From Clostridia bacterium (GTDB taxonomy: Bacteria; Bacillota; Clostridia; Oscillospirales; CAG-272): a stretch of 36,403 bases of DNA. Shown here one piece after another: positions 29,320 through 36,403 of the stretch (positions within the stretch are counted from its first letter, which is position 1; every line of letters starts with the position of its first letter). The stretch lies in contig JAGBFG010000050.1 of assembly GCA_017936565.1 (NCBI GenBank), positions 1 through 36,403 of the forward strand, given 5' to 3'. A program made the position numbers and the translations under genes. The notes beneath the pieces were generated by a model. The model ran no database searches. It was not told where the DNA came from and worked only from the letters and a program-made list of their open reading frames with translations.

Positions 29320-29360
29320 CTCCGCATATGTTAAAACAAAACATATGCGGAGGTTTTTTT
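29320..29360 (+). terminator. Terminator of yajC that also holds the ribosome site of the next gene
   Basis: CTCCGCATATGTT (29320-29332) pairs perfectly with AACATATGCGGAG (29340-29352), followed by GTTTTTTT. The GGAGG ribosome site of the gene starting at 29361 lies in the 3' arm, so the folded hairpin would both end transcription and hide that site. Confidence 0.85.
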
Positions 29361-29792
29361 ATGGATGCCGTGAATAACCGTACTGTCCGTTTATCCAAGC
29401 GCACCCGTGGCGGTCTTTTACATAGCGCGGGGGTGGGCTTTTTGTTTTCCCTGCTTTTTGGCGCTGTTTTGCTGTTTTTGGGAACGTTTCTTTTGCTTCA
29501 AGCACAAGACCCGATAAAATACGCGCCGCTTGTTGGCTTCTTATTGCTTGCCGCGACTGCCCTTTTGGGTGGCTTTACCGCGGGAAGAAGAAACAAACAG
29601 CAGGGGGCGCTGGCGGGACTTTTAACGGGCGTTTTTTGGCGTGTTCTTTTGTTTCTCCTTTCTCTTTTTTTAGAAAAGGAAGGCTCCTCTCTTTTGTTTG
29701 CCTGTATCAGTCGAGGACTGCTTTTGCTCTTTGCAATGCTCGGCGGTATTTGGGGTGAGCCGCGGCAAAAAAGAAAGAAATTCAGGCGTTAA
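29361..29792 (+). CDS. TIGR04086-family membrane protein
   Basis: 143 residues with four membrane helices (about 22-45, 56-76, 87-105, 111-133) and a basic tail. It belongs to the type of small membrane protein that follows yajC in Clostridia (TIGR04086), and the sequence GGFTAGRRNKQQGALAGLLTGV fits. Function unknown. The ATG 29361 follows GGAGG by seven bases, which lies inside the yajC terminator. It ends 11 bases inside the convergent murA gene. Confidence 0.75.
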   Translation: MDAVNNRTVRLSKRTRGGLLHSAGVGFLFSLLFGAVLLFLGTFLLLQAQDPIKYAPLVGFLLLAATALLGGFTAGRRNKQQGALAGLLTGVFWRVLLFLLSLFLEKEGSSLLFACISRGLLLLFAMLGGIWGEPRQKRKKFRR

Positions 29793-31026
29793 TATACGAT
29801 ATTCTTCCCCCGAGCGTTTGCCATTTTAAGACAAAGCTTTCATACCCTCTTTCTATGTATTCGGTGTTTTCAAGCACGCTTTTGCCCTCGGCGCAAAAGG
29901 CGGCAATGGCAAGAGCAGCCCCGGCACGCAAATCGGGCGCTGAAAGCCTTGCTCCATGCAAGGCAGAGGGGTAGAGGAAAACACCGTTTTCCTTTCTCTC
30001 TAAGCTTGCCCCCATTTTAGAAAGCTCCCCTGTATACCCAAAGCGGTCCTTCCATACTGTATCAACAATGTGGCTTTCTGTCTTTGCCCCGAGCATCAGA
30101 ACGCTCATTTGCGGGTGAAGGTCTGTGGGAAAGGCAGGAAAGGGAGCGCAAACCAAGGACACACCCCTATAATTTTTGCTGCCGAAAACGGTAATCGCGT
30201 TTTTTTCCTTTTTGACGGCAATGCCCATTTGCGAAAAGCAAGAAAGAAGCGGAAAAAGCGTCCTCTCTGCAATTCCCGACACCCTGACCTTGCCCCCGCT
30301 TGCAGCGGCGCCGATTAAATATGTTCCTGCCTCGATTTCATCGGGCATCACGGAAAAACGGCAGGCGTGCAATTTCTTTTGTCCTCGCACCCGCAAAACG
30401 CCACTCTTACAGGTTATGTCAGCGCCCGCCCTTCTCAAAAAGCGCAAAAGTTCTTCAATATGCTCTTCCTTTGCCCCGCCCACAATATAGGTTTCTCCAC
30501 GCGCAAACAAAGCGGCAAGCAGCGCGTTGACGGTTGCACCTACCGATGGGTAGGGCAAAACGATTTTTCCGCCCCGCAGGGATTGCGCCTCTAAATGTAT
30601 GTATCCGTCCGCTTCTTCCCAAGAAGCACCCAATGCCTCTAATGCCTGCTTGTGATAATTCAAAGGACGCGCGCCTAAATCACATCCACCGGGGTATGCC
30701 AAGGAAACTCGCCCGAACCTGCCAAGGCAAACACCAAGCAAATAGGAAGAAGCGCGCATAGCGCGCACGTCCTCTTCTCTCTCTATGACGGGGGTGGCAT
30801 TGGTGGCATCCAAAAGCAAGGTGTTTCCTTCCTCGTAAACAGTCACGCCCATTTCCCTTACTATCGCTTTGGCGCGCCTGATATCCGTGATATCGGGGAC
30901 GTTTGTCAGCAAGACTCTTCCTTGCACCGCTAAGGCAGCAAAGAGAATAGGCAAGGCGGCATTTTTAGAGCCTTGCGCCGTGATTTCACCAAAGAGCGCC
31001 TCTTTTCCCTCTATCAGATATGCCAA
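29782..31026 (-). CDS. murA: UDP-N-acetylglucosamine 1-carboxyvinyltransferase
   Basis: 414 residues from TTG 31026. This start puts the catalytic Cys at position 115 (YPGGCDLGARP), the classic number, and Lys21 in GSKNAALP. A longer frame from TTG 31059 lacks family support. GAGGTG lies six bases upstream. The enzyme adds enolpyruvate to UDP-GlcNAc, the first committed step of peptidoglycan synthesis. Other motifs include YPSVGATVNAL and the FPTDLHPQ catalytic-loop region. Cys115 (not Asp) means the fosfomycin target residue is kept. A promoter at 31205-31234 leaves a leader of about 170 bases with hairpins. Confidence 0.94.
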   Translation of the reverse strand: MAYLIEGKEALFGEITAQGSKNAALPILFAALAVQGRVLLTNVPDITDIRRAKAIVREMGVTVYEEGNTLLLDATNATPVIEREEDVRAMRASSYLLGVCLGRFGRVSLAYPGGCDLGARPLNYHKQALEALGASWEEADGYIHLEAQSLRGGKIVLPYPSVGATVNALLAALFARGETYIVGGAKEEHIEELLRFLRRAGADITCKSGVLRVRGQKKLHACRFSVMPDEIEAGTYLIGAAASGGKVRVSGIAERTLFPLLSCFSQMGIAVKKEKNAITVFGSKNYRGVSLVCAPFPAFPTDLHPQMSVLMLGAKTESHIVDTVWKDRFGYTGELSKMGASLERKENGVFLYPSALHGARLSAPDLRAGAALAIAAFCAEGKSVLENTEYIERGYESFVLKWQTLGGRISYINA

Positions 31027-31061
31027 TTTCCTCACCTCGTTCCGTAAAAAGAAAAACAAGC

Positions 31062-31177
31062 GTGCTTCACGCCTTCATTTTCATTTTATGCAGAACGCGG
31101 CGGGGCGACACAGGGCGCAAAAAGGGCTTCTTCACTGTTCGTGAAGCACCGAAAAGCAACACAACCGGTTGCTTTTC
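31062..31177 (-). promoter_or_regulatory. Structured murA leader with terminator-like hairpin
   Basis: On the minus strand: GAAAAGCAAC / GTTGCTTTTC (31151-31177), then GCTTCAC / GTGAAG-AA-GC (31125-31149) followed by TTTTT (31119-31123), a terminator-like arrangement about 95 bases before the coding start. A GTGAAGCAC at 31062-31070 could pair instead with GTGCTTCAC at 31141-31149. It may be an attenuator or a short separate RNA. Confidence 0.5.
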
Positions 31178-31204
31178 TGCCCTCGCCGTTATAATTTCAC
31201 AGAA

Positions 31205-31234
31205 ATTGTAACAGGCCTTGCAATTTTTCTGCAA
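31205..31234 (-). promoter_or_regulatory. Probable murA promoter
   Basis: TTGCAG (31229-31234), 18 bases, TACAAT (31205-31210) on the minus strand. It is adjacent to repeat copy 3, and no better candidate lies closer to murA. Confidence 0.5.
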
Positions 31235-31240
31235 AAATTT

Positions 31241-31310
31241 CGGCAATTTGTGCCAACAAAGGCGCAAATTGCCGTGGGGCTGAGTAAATGACTCAGCCCC
31301 TTTTATTTTT
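31241..31310. repeat. Double-hairpin repeat, copy 3
   Basis: CGGCAATTTGTGCC / GGCGCAAATTGCCG (31241-31274) then GGGGCTGAG / CTCAGCCCC with TTTTATTTTTT (31277-31310). The core 31247-31268 is the reverse complement of the copy 2 core. On the minus strand the first hairpin is followed by AAATTTTT and terminates the DUF3810-like gene. Confidence 0.8.
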
Positions 31311-32407
31311 TATTGGTTTTGTTCATAGTAATAGGAAACCGCGAGGTTAACGACAAGACCGTAGCTGACAGTTCCCTGTGTTCCCATAGCCTGCAAATAG
31401 GCGTTGTTGATAGACTCGGACAAGGCGCCGATACCGCTGTTATCGTATTTATCATAGACAGCGTTATAGGCACGAAACTCCGCTTCTATCACAGGCGGCA
31501 AGGAAATCTTGGCATAAAGGCTTTTATCGGCGCGGTACAGGGCATTATAGACGTATTGAAGCATATTAAGATAGCCAGCATACCGAATATAACTGTCCTT
31601 TGCAGAGATACACGCCAAAAACGCCGTGAAGTTTGCCTCGTCCTCTCGGGCGATACCGCGGGCGTGCGCCATTTCGTGCGCAGCGGTAAACACGGTAGAA
31701 TAGTCGGGATACACGACGCACACGTTGGCCTCTCCCGTAAAAAAGGTGTACACCCCCGTTATCTGCGTATACCCCATCAGAGAAGAGAGGGCGACAGGCT
31801 TTGTTCCCACCTGCATAGAGGATAGAAAGGGGGTTTTCTCCGCCAGGCTCTTATATCCTGTCAAAAGCGCTTTATTCATTTCCTGATAGGAATAGGGCAT
31901 TTTTGTTCCCTCTTCCCCGTTTGGTATTGCTTCGGGGGCGAGGTGCTCGGCTTCATACAAAAGCCAAAGAGCCGTCTGATACAGGCTTTCGCCGTCAACG
32001 GGCGTTTGCTGATAGCCCAGCTTTTCTTCCAAGGGCGAAGAGGCATAGCCGATACCAAGCGTAAAGACGAAAAGACAATAGAACAAGAGAAGCAACGAAA
32101 GAAGGAAAGCAAGCATTCTTTTTGTTTTTTCCTTGGACCTTGCGGCGCGCACCGCGAAAAACACCAAAAGAAACAGAAAAACGGGAAGCAAAACAATCGC
32201 AATTTCAGCCAAGGAAAAGGGGAAAACAGAGGAAATATACCCCAAAGCCGAGCGGAAAAGCGAGGCGACACGCAAATTGACAAAGTCAGCGACAGAGGGA
32301 AAAGCCAGTGCGCAAAGATGCGTTATCAGCGAAGCAAGGAAAAGCCCCACCGCCACGAACAGAAGCTTGGGCAAGGACAGAAAAAAACGCCACAGCCTTT
32401 TTGCCAT
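31310..32407 (-). CDS. DUF3810-like membrane metalloprotease-type protein
   Basis: 365 residues. Three N-terminal membrane helices (about 14-37, 66-88, 98-122) precede a large outer domain. In it, VFTAAHEMAHARGIAREDEANF carries an HExxH zinc motif with a downstream Glu, as in zincin proteases of the DUF3810 family. The family is uncharacterised; surface proteolysis is suggested by the motif. The start ATG 32407 has AAAGGATTGTTACA upstream, a modest ribosome site. It is separated from the sugar-dehydratase gene by a strong terminator and looks monocistronic. Confidence 0.85.
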   Translation of the reverse strand: MAKRLWRFFLSLPKLLFVAVGLFLASLITHLCALAFPSVADFVNLRVASLFRSALGYISSVFPFSLAEIAIVLLPVFLFLLVFFAVRAARSKEKTKRMLAFLLSLLLLFYCLFVFTLGIGYASSPLEEKLGYQQTPVDGESLYQTALWLLYEAEHLAPEAIPNGEEGTKMPYSYQEMNKALLTGYKSLAEKTPFLSSMQVGTKPVALSSLMGYTQITGVYTFFTGEANVCVVYPDYSTVFTAAHEMAHARGIAREDEANFTAFLACISAKDSYIRYAGYLNMLQYVYNALYRADKSLYAKISLPPVIEAEFRAYNAVYDKYDNSGIGALSESINNAYLQAMGTQGTVSYGLVVNLAVSYYYEQNQ

Positions 32408-32450
32408 TGTAACAATCCTTTCTTACGTTTGTATACGCGCCCTTTTCAAA

Positions 32451-32489
32451 CAAAAAGCCGCGGCAGGATGTGCTAATTTCTGCCGCGGC
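32451..32489 (-). terminator. Terminator of the sugar-nucleotide dehydratase gene
   Basis: On the minus strand GCCGCGGCAG (32480-32489) pairs with CTGCCGCGGC (32457-32466), followed by TTTTTG: a very GC-rich 10-bp stem. Confidence 0.88.
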
Positions 32490-32507
32490 GCTGTTCTTAA
32501 AGTCTAT

Positions 32508-34364
32508 TTAGCGACGATCAATGCGATAGGTAGGAACAAGCTCGTGTATCATTTCCTTCATATTGTCTGTTTCTTCATATGCCGCTTGATACAGCTCATC
32601 CAATTTTTTGAAAAGCAGCTCCTCGTCAAACTCCAAGGGCTTTCCAATGTTGATCATTTTATTTTCCGTTCTTTGCATACCTTCCTCGTCCATCAGGCGC
32701 TCTTCATAGAGCTTCTCACCAGGACGCAGACCCGTGCAAACGATTTGAATATCCTTTCCTGGTTCAAGACCGCTTAAACGGATGAGGTTCTGCGCAAGGT
32801 CATAAATTCTGACCTGCTCGCCCATATCAAGCACGAAAATTTCTCCGCATTTGGCATAGGCGCCCGCTTGCAGCACAAGGCTGACAGCCTCGGGGATAGT
32901 CATAAAGTAACGGACGATATCCTTATGCGTTACCGTAACAGGACCGCCCTCCGCGATTTGCTTCTTGAACAGGGGAATAACGCTTCCGTTTGAGCCCAAT
33001 ACGTTTCCAAAGCGGACGGCAACGAACCTTGTTTGTGAATGACGGCCAATGGCTTGGACGATCATTTCGCAAATGCGCTTTGTCGCGCCCATAATATTGG
33101 TAGGATTGACCGCCTTATCCGTGCTTATTTGCACAAAGCACTTCGCCTTATACTTGTCCGAGCAACGAGCCACGTTGAGCGTGCCGAAGACATTATTCTT
33201 CACCGCTTCATTGGGGCTGGTTTCCATCAAGGGAACGTGCTTATGGGCGGCGGCGTTAAATACGATATCGGGACGGTATTTTTGGAACACGTCCTCCATT
33301 TTTCCCTTATCTCTGACACTGCCGATTAAGACAAGCAGATTAAGGGCGCTATATCTGCGCTTCAGCTCTTGCTCGATATCGTAGGCGTTGTTTTCATACA
33401 CGTCGAACACAATCAGCTGACGGGGACGGTGGGTCGCTATCTGACGGCAAAGCTCACTACCGATAGAGCCACCGCCGCCTGTCACCAGAACCACGCTGTT
33501 TTCAATATAGCCCGTGATTTCGTCTAAATCCACGGAAAAGGGCTCTCTACCTAAAAGGTCCTGCACGTCAACGTCACGAACCTTGCTTACCCCGACAGTA
33601 CCCGAGGCAAGCTGATAGAGCCCCGGCAGGGTCTGCACCTTAACACCCGAAACCTGACATTTTTGCAGAATTTCCCGCAGCTCCTTCGGAGAGGCAGAAG
33701 GAATGGCAACAAAGATGTGAGAAACCTTGTATGCCTTGGAAATCTCGGGCACTTGGTCAATGGTACCCACGACCTTTACCCCGTAGATATATTCTCCCAA
33801 TTTTCTCGGATTATCATCCGCAATCGCAACGGGCATAAAATCCTGCTTATCCGTGATTTTCAAATCCTTGATTAAGGTCATACCCGCGGCGCCCGCGCCC
33901 ACGATCAAAACCCGCTTTTGCTTGCGCTGTTGGACTTGACAGGAAATCAAATATCCGCGCAAGCGTCTGAAAAAGCGCAAAAGGCAGGTAAAAAAGGCAA
34001 GAATCAGGCAATAGAGAACGGTGCTTTGCAGGTTTGAGGGCTCAAAAACAACACAAGCCAAAAGCTCCACCGCTATGGTGCAAGCAAGCCCGCCGCCTAA
34101 CCGCAGCAAATCAGGGACACTAAAAAAGGTGTATGACACGCGGTATTCGTGAAAAAGAAGGAAGAAAACCAAAAGACAAGCCATACGGAAGCCAAGCGCC
34201 ATCCAAAAAGCGCCGCCAAAAAGCGACTCTGTCGCCTGCAAGGTCAAAGCGGAAAGCACCGATGCCGCAAAAACCGCCAAAAGGTCGAAAAAGATTTTGA
34301 CCGCCTTTAAGCGAATCCCCGCAAACAAAACAGGCTTCTCTGCTTTATTAGATACGATACCCAA
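32508..34364 (-). CDS. CapD/PglF-type UDP-sugar 4,6-dehydratase, membrane-bound
   Basis: 618 residues. About four N-terminal membrane helices (20-120) are followed by a first Rossmann domain (RVLIVGAGAAGMTLIKDL, about 150) and the catalytic extended SDR domain with TGGGGSIGSEL (about 293), FNAAAHKHVPLME, and STDKAVNPTNIMGATKR, where Met replaces the usual Tyr of YxxxK as in this family. It converts UDP-GlcNAc-type sugars to 4-keto-6-deoxy products for glycans or capsules. Here it stands apart from other glycan genes, so its pathway is unclear. The start is TTG 34364 behind GGGGGGAG. A parvulin gene lies 61 bases upstream and probably shares the transcript. Confidence 0.92.
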   Translation of the reverse strand: MGIVSNKAEKPVLFAGIRLKAVKIFFDLLAVFAASVLSALTLQATESLFGGAFWMALGFRMACLLVFFLLFHEYRVSYTFFSVPDLLRLGGGLACTIAVELLACVVFEPSNLQSTVLYCLILAFFTCLLRFFRRLRGYLISCQVQQRKQKRVLIVGAGAAGMTLIKDLKITDKQDFMPVAIADDNPRKLGEYIYGVKVVGTIDQVPEISKAYKVSHIFVAIPSASPKELREILQKCQVSGVKVQTLPGLYQLASGTVGVSKVRDVDVQDLLGREPFSVDLDEITGYIENSVVLVTGGGGSIGSELCRQIATHRPRQLIVFDVYENNAYDIEQELKRRYSALNLLVLIGSVRDKGKMEDVFQKYRPDIVFNAAAHKHVPLMETSPNEAVKNNVFGTLNVARCSDKYKAKCFVQISTDKAVNPTNIMGATKRICEMIVQAIGRHSQTRFVAVRFGNVLGSNGSVIPLFKKQIAEGGPVTVTHKDIVRYFMTIPEAVSLVLQAGAYAKCGEIFVLDMGEQVRIYDLAQNLIRLSGLEPGKDIQIVCTGLRPGEKLYEERLMDEEGMQRTENKMINIGKPLEFDEELLFKKLDELYQAAYEETDNMKEMIHELVPTYRIDRR

Positions 34365-34425
34365 AAGAACTCCCCCCTTTTAACTCAAAAGAGTTATTTA
34401 TTTGATTCTTTTTCCAAAATGTCTA

Positions 34426-35169
34426 TCAATATTTTTCAACGGGATACAGAATTTTCAGCTGATTGACACGGCTGCGGTATGCTGCCTGCTGTTTTTCTGC
34501 CAGAAGTCTTTGATAGAGCTCCTCCTTTACCTCATCAAAGGGGAAAACTGTCGCTTCCTTTTTGCCATTCAAGCGAATGATATGGTATCCGAACTGGGTT
34601 TTAACGGGACCTCTCATTTCGCCAACCGTCATAGAGAAGCACGCTTCATCAAATTCGGGAACCATTTGACCTCTGCCAAATTCGCCCAGATTTCCGCCGT
34701 TCTGACCCGAAGGACAGGTGCTGTGCTCCTTCGCGGCAGCCTCAAAGGAAAGCTCGCCCGCTTCTATTTTTTGCAGCAAATCAAGAGCCTCTTGCTCCTC
34801 TTTTACCAAAATGTGAGAGGCACTGACCGCCTCGGGCGACATCATTTTATCCTGATTGTCGTTATAGTATTTTTTCAATTCTTCATCGGTAACAGCCACC
34901 TTGGCAAGCGCCTTATCAATGGCGTATCCCGCAAGCAGTCTATCCTTTGTGCGCGCCAATTCCTGCTTGAAGGCTTCCTCGTATTCGAGCATATTCTTTT
35001 TGGCGTCTGCCAAAAAGAGCGCGCGGGCAATCAATTCCTCCAAAATCATAGCGCGACCCTGGGGATTTTGGTAGTTCTGCCCCGACTGACCAAGCCCTAT
35101 GATAAATGCATCTACCTCGGCCTCGGTAATGGGCTTACCGTTAACCATTGCTAATATTTTTCCGTTCAT
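34426..35169 (-). CDS. Parvulin-type peptidyl-prolyl isomerase, cytoplasmic
   Basis: 247 residues. An N-terminal SurA-like helical part ([14 protein letters not shown]...) precedes a parvulin domain (about 115-205): [61 protein letters not shown] and [10 protein letters not shown], all conserved. There is no signal peptide or lipobox, so unlike the lipoprotein at 11957 it stays in the cytoplasm. The start ATG 35169 follows AAGGAAAG. It precedes the sugar-nucleotide dehydratase gene. Confidence 0.9.
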   Translation of the reverse strand: MNGKILAMVNGKPITEAEVDAFIIGLGQSGQNYQNPQGRAMILEELIARALFLADAKKNMLEYEEAFKQELARTKDRLLAGYAIDKALAKVAVTDEELKKYYNDNQDKMMSPEAVSASHILVKEEQEALDLLQKIEAGELSFEAAAKEHSTCPSGQNGGNLGEFGRGQMVPEFDEACFSMTVGEMRGPVKTQFGYHIIRLNGKKEATVFPFDEVKEELYQRLLAEKQQAAYRSRVNQLKILYPVEKY

Positions 35170-35188
35170 TTTGTTCTTTCCTTACTCG

Positions 35189-35217
35189 ATTATATTTGTC
35201 TTGCGGTACACAATCAA
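35189..35217 (-). promoter_or_regulatory. Promoter of the parvulin gene
   Basis: TTGATT (35212-35217), 17 bases, TATAAT (35189-35194) on the minus strand, 20 bases before the start codon. Confidence 0.75.
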
Positions 35218-35269
35218 TTTATTTTACCACACTTTTTGGTGTTTTGCAAGTATATTTTTATTTTAGAAT

Positions 35270-35299
35270 AAAAAACGCCGCGAGGTCCGCGACGTTTTT
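35270..35299 (-). terminator. Terminator of ychF
   Basis: On the minus strand CGTCGCG (about 35288-35294) pairs with CGCGGCG (35276-35282) with one G-U pair, followed by TTTTTT. Confidence 0.75.
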
Positions 35300-35317
35300 G
35301 GTCATTTTCTTTATATC

Positions 35318-36403
35318 TTACACGTTGAAGCGGAAGAGGACCACATCACCGTCCGCCATCACGTATTCCTTTCCTTCGCTGCGCAAAAGTCCCTTTTCCT
35401 TGACGGCATTCATACTACCCTCACGCATAAGGTCGTCATACGCCACAACCTCGGCGCGAATAAAGCCACGCTCAAAGTCGCTATGGATTTTGCCTGCAGC
35501 TTGGGGGGCTTTCGTGCCCTTTGTGATGGTCCAAGCACGCACCTCTTGCGGTCCTGCGGTTAAATAGCTGATAAGACCAAGCAGGGCATACGAGGCGCGA
35601 ATCAAGCGGTTAAGCCCGCTTTCCTCAATGCCGAGATCCTCTAAAAACATTTGTCTGTCCTCTTCGCTCATATCGGCAAGCTCGGCTTCAATTCCCGCGC
35701 AAACGGGCAGAACGCAAGCCTTGTCCTCTGCGGCAAACTCTTCTAACTTGATGTAGTTGGGATTTTGCCGATAGGCACCGCCAATTTCCTTATCGGACAC
35801 ATTCGCCACGTAGATAATGGGCTTTTCCGTCAAAAGACGCGCCTCGGCAATCTTTTGCAGGGCTTCCTCATCCAAGCCCATAGAGCGCACACACTTGCCC
35901 TCACAAAGCCCCTTATAGATTTCTTCCAAAACAGCGACCTCGCCCAAAATGCTTTTGTCGGACTTGGCAAGCTTTCTCTGCTTGTCCAAGCGGCGCTCCA
36001 CCGTTTCTATGTCCGCAAAAATCAATTCCATATTGATGGTTTCCACGTCACGCAAGGCATCTACCGCGCCATCGACGTGGATAATATTATCGTCGTTAAA
36101 GCAACGGACCACGTGCAGAATAGCGTCCACCTCTCGTATGTGCGACAAGAATTTATTGCCAAGTCCCTCTCCCTTGGAAGCGCCCTTGACAAGCCCCGCG
36201 ATATCCACAAATTCTATGGTGGCAGGGGTGTATTTTTCGGGATTGTACATCTCTGCCAGCTTATCCAATCTTTCATCGGGCACAGACACAATGCCGACAT
36301 TGGGGTCTATGGTGCAAAAGGGATAGTTTGCAGACTGCGCGCCCGCATTGGTCAGAGCATTAAACAGGGTGCTTTTCCCCACATTCGGCAAGCCGACGAT
36401 ACC
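35318..36403 (-). CDS. ychF: YchF/Ola1-type GTP/ATP-binding protein, 5' end outside the window
   Basis: 361 codons are visible; the reading frame enters from the right edge as [12 protein letters not shown], so only about three residues are missing. It has the P-loop [32 protein letters not shown] and, in place of the NKxD guanine motif, NVSD, the change linked to ATP preference in YchF. The C-terminal TGS domain ends [19 protein letters not shown]. It is a ribosome-associated NTPase of the Obg group, tied to stress responses. Confidence 0.96.
   Translation of the reverse strand, partial: GIVGLPNVGKSTLFNALTNAGAQSANYPFCTIDPNVGIVSVPDERLDKLAEMYNPEKYTPATIEFVDIAGLVKGASKGEGLGNKFLSHIREVDAILHVVRCFNDDNIIHVDGAVDALRDVETINMELIFADIETVERRLDKQRKLAKSDKSILGEVAVLEEIYKGLCEGKCVRSMGLDEEALQKIAEARLLTEKPIIYVANVSDKEIGGAYRQNPNYIKLEEFAAEDKACVLPVCAGIEAELADMSEEDRQMFLEDLGIEESGLNRLIRASYALLGLISYLTAGPQEVRAWTITKGTKAPQAAGKIHSDFERGFIRAEVVAYDDLMREGSMNAVKEKGLLRSEGKEYVMADGDVVLFRFNV

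Noticed and set aside
31027..31059. Longer MurA from TTG 31059
   Set aside because: The TTG at 31026 gives Cys115 numbering and a normal N-terminus, and the extension has no family match.
31943..32476. Long open frames on the plus strand opposite the DUF3810-like gene and the dehydratase gene
   Set aside because: Low-complexity basic or Cys-rich translations with no starts or families; the minus-strand genes have full motifs.

Overview
The window looks like a chromosomal stretch of an uncultured, probably gut-associated, Clostridia-type Firmicute. The evidence is HPr kinase, a shared ECF transporter module, a tetrahydrofolate riboswitch, GGAGG-type ribosome sites, TTGACA/TATAAT promoters and Listeria-Bacteroides surface repeats. 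Placement below class is inference. There is no rRNA, CRISPR array, transposase or integrase. One tRNA gene is present, tRNA-Arg(CCG) at 3219-3295.

Left end (1-1190): about 118 AT-rich bases encode the C-terminal part of an FAD-dependent oxidoreductase. They are joined abruptly to a 5'-truncated, frameshifted azlC, which is followed by an intact azlD. This is an assembly chimera or a deletion scar.

Accessory zone (1200-9300): a WYL-like regulator with a 45-residue basic partner on the minus strand faces a tightly coupled basic/acidic small-protein pair that looks like a toxin and its antidote. Next come hairpin repeats, the tRNA, and a five-gene plus-strand cluster (3696-9120). The cluster encodes a ribbon-helix-helix regulator, an 885-residue zinc-ribbon/TIR/TPR/membrane/surface-repeat protein, an SPFH protein with zinc ribbons, and two small membrane proteins. 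It is the strongest candidate for an undescribed system, perhaps a membrane-surveillance TIR module. Two same-orientation copies of a hairpin repeat bracket the tRNA and this cluster.

Housekeeping core (9297-25010): folT-folC lies behind a THF riboswitch with an apparent Shine-Dalgarno-blocking hairpin. Two envelope-type genes follow, a foldase lipoprotein and an ATPase-like remnant. A plus-strand operon encodes a Fur-family regulator, a heavy-metal/manganese permease and HprK. Then come a class A PBP and a minus-strand operon ruvC, rRNA-type methyltransferase, ecfA1, ecfA2, ecfT, truA. Divergent ruvA-ruvB completes the Holliday-junction set. FolT and EcfA1A2T together would form a folate importer, and FolC would trap the folate.

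Right part (25021-36403): a second, unrelated TIR protein (TIR plus BspA-type leucine-rich repeats) is co-transcribed with a 159-residue protein of unknown function. It is divergent from a DUF5662 gene. Then follow yajC, a TIGR04086-like membrane gene, murA with a hairpin-rich leader, a DUF3810-type membrane metalloprotease-like protein, a CapD/PglF-type sugar-nucleotide dehydratase, a cytoplasmic parvulin, and a ychF gene that runs off the right edge.
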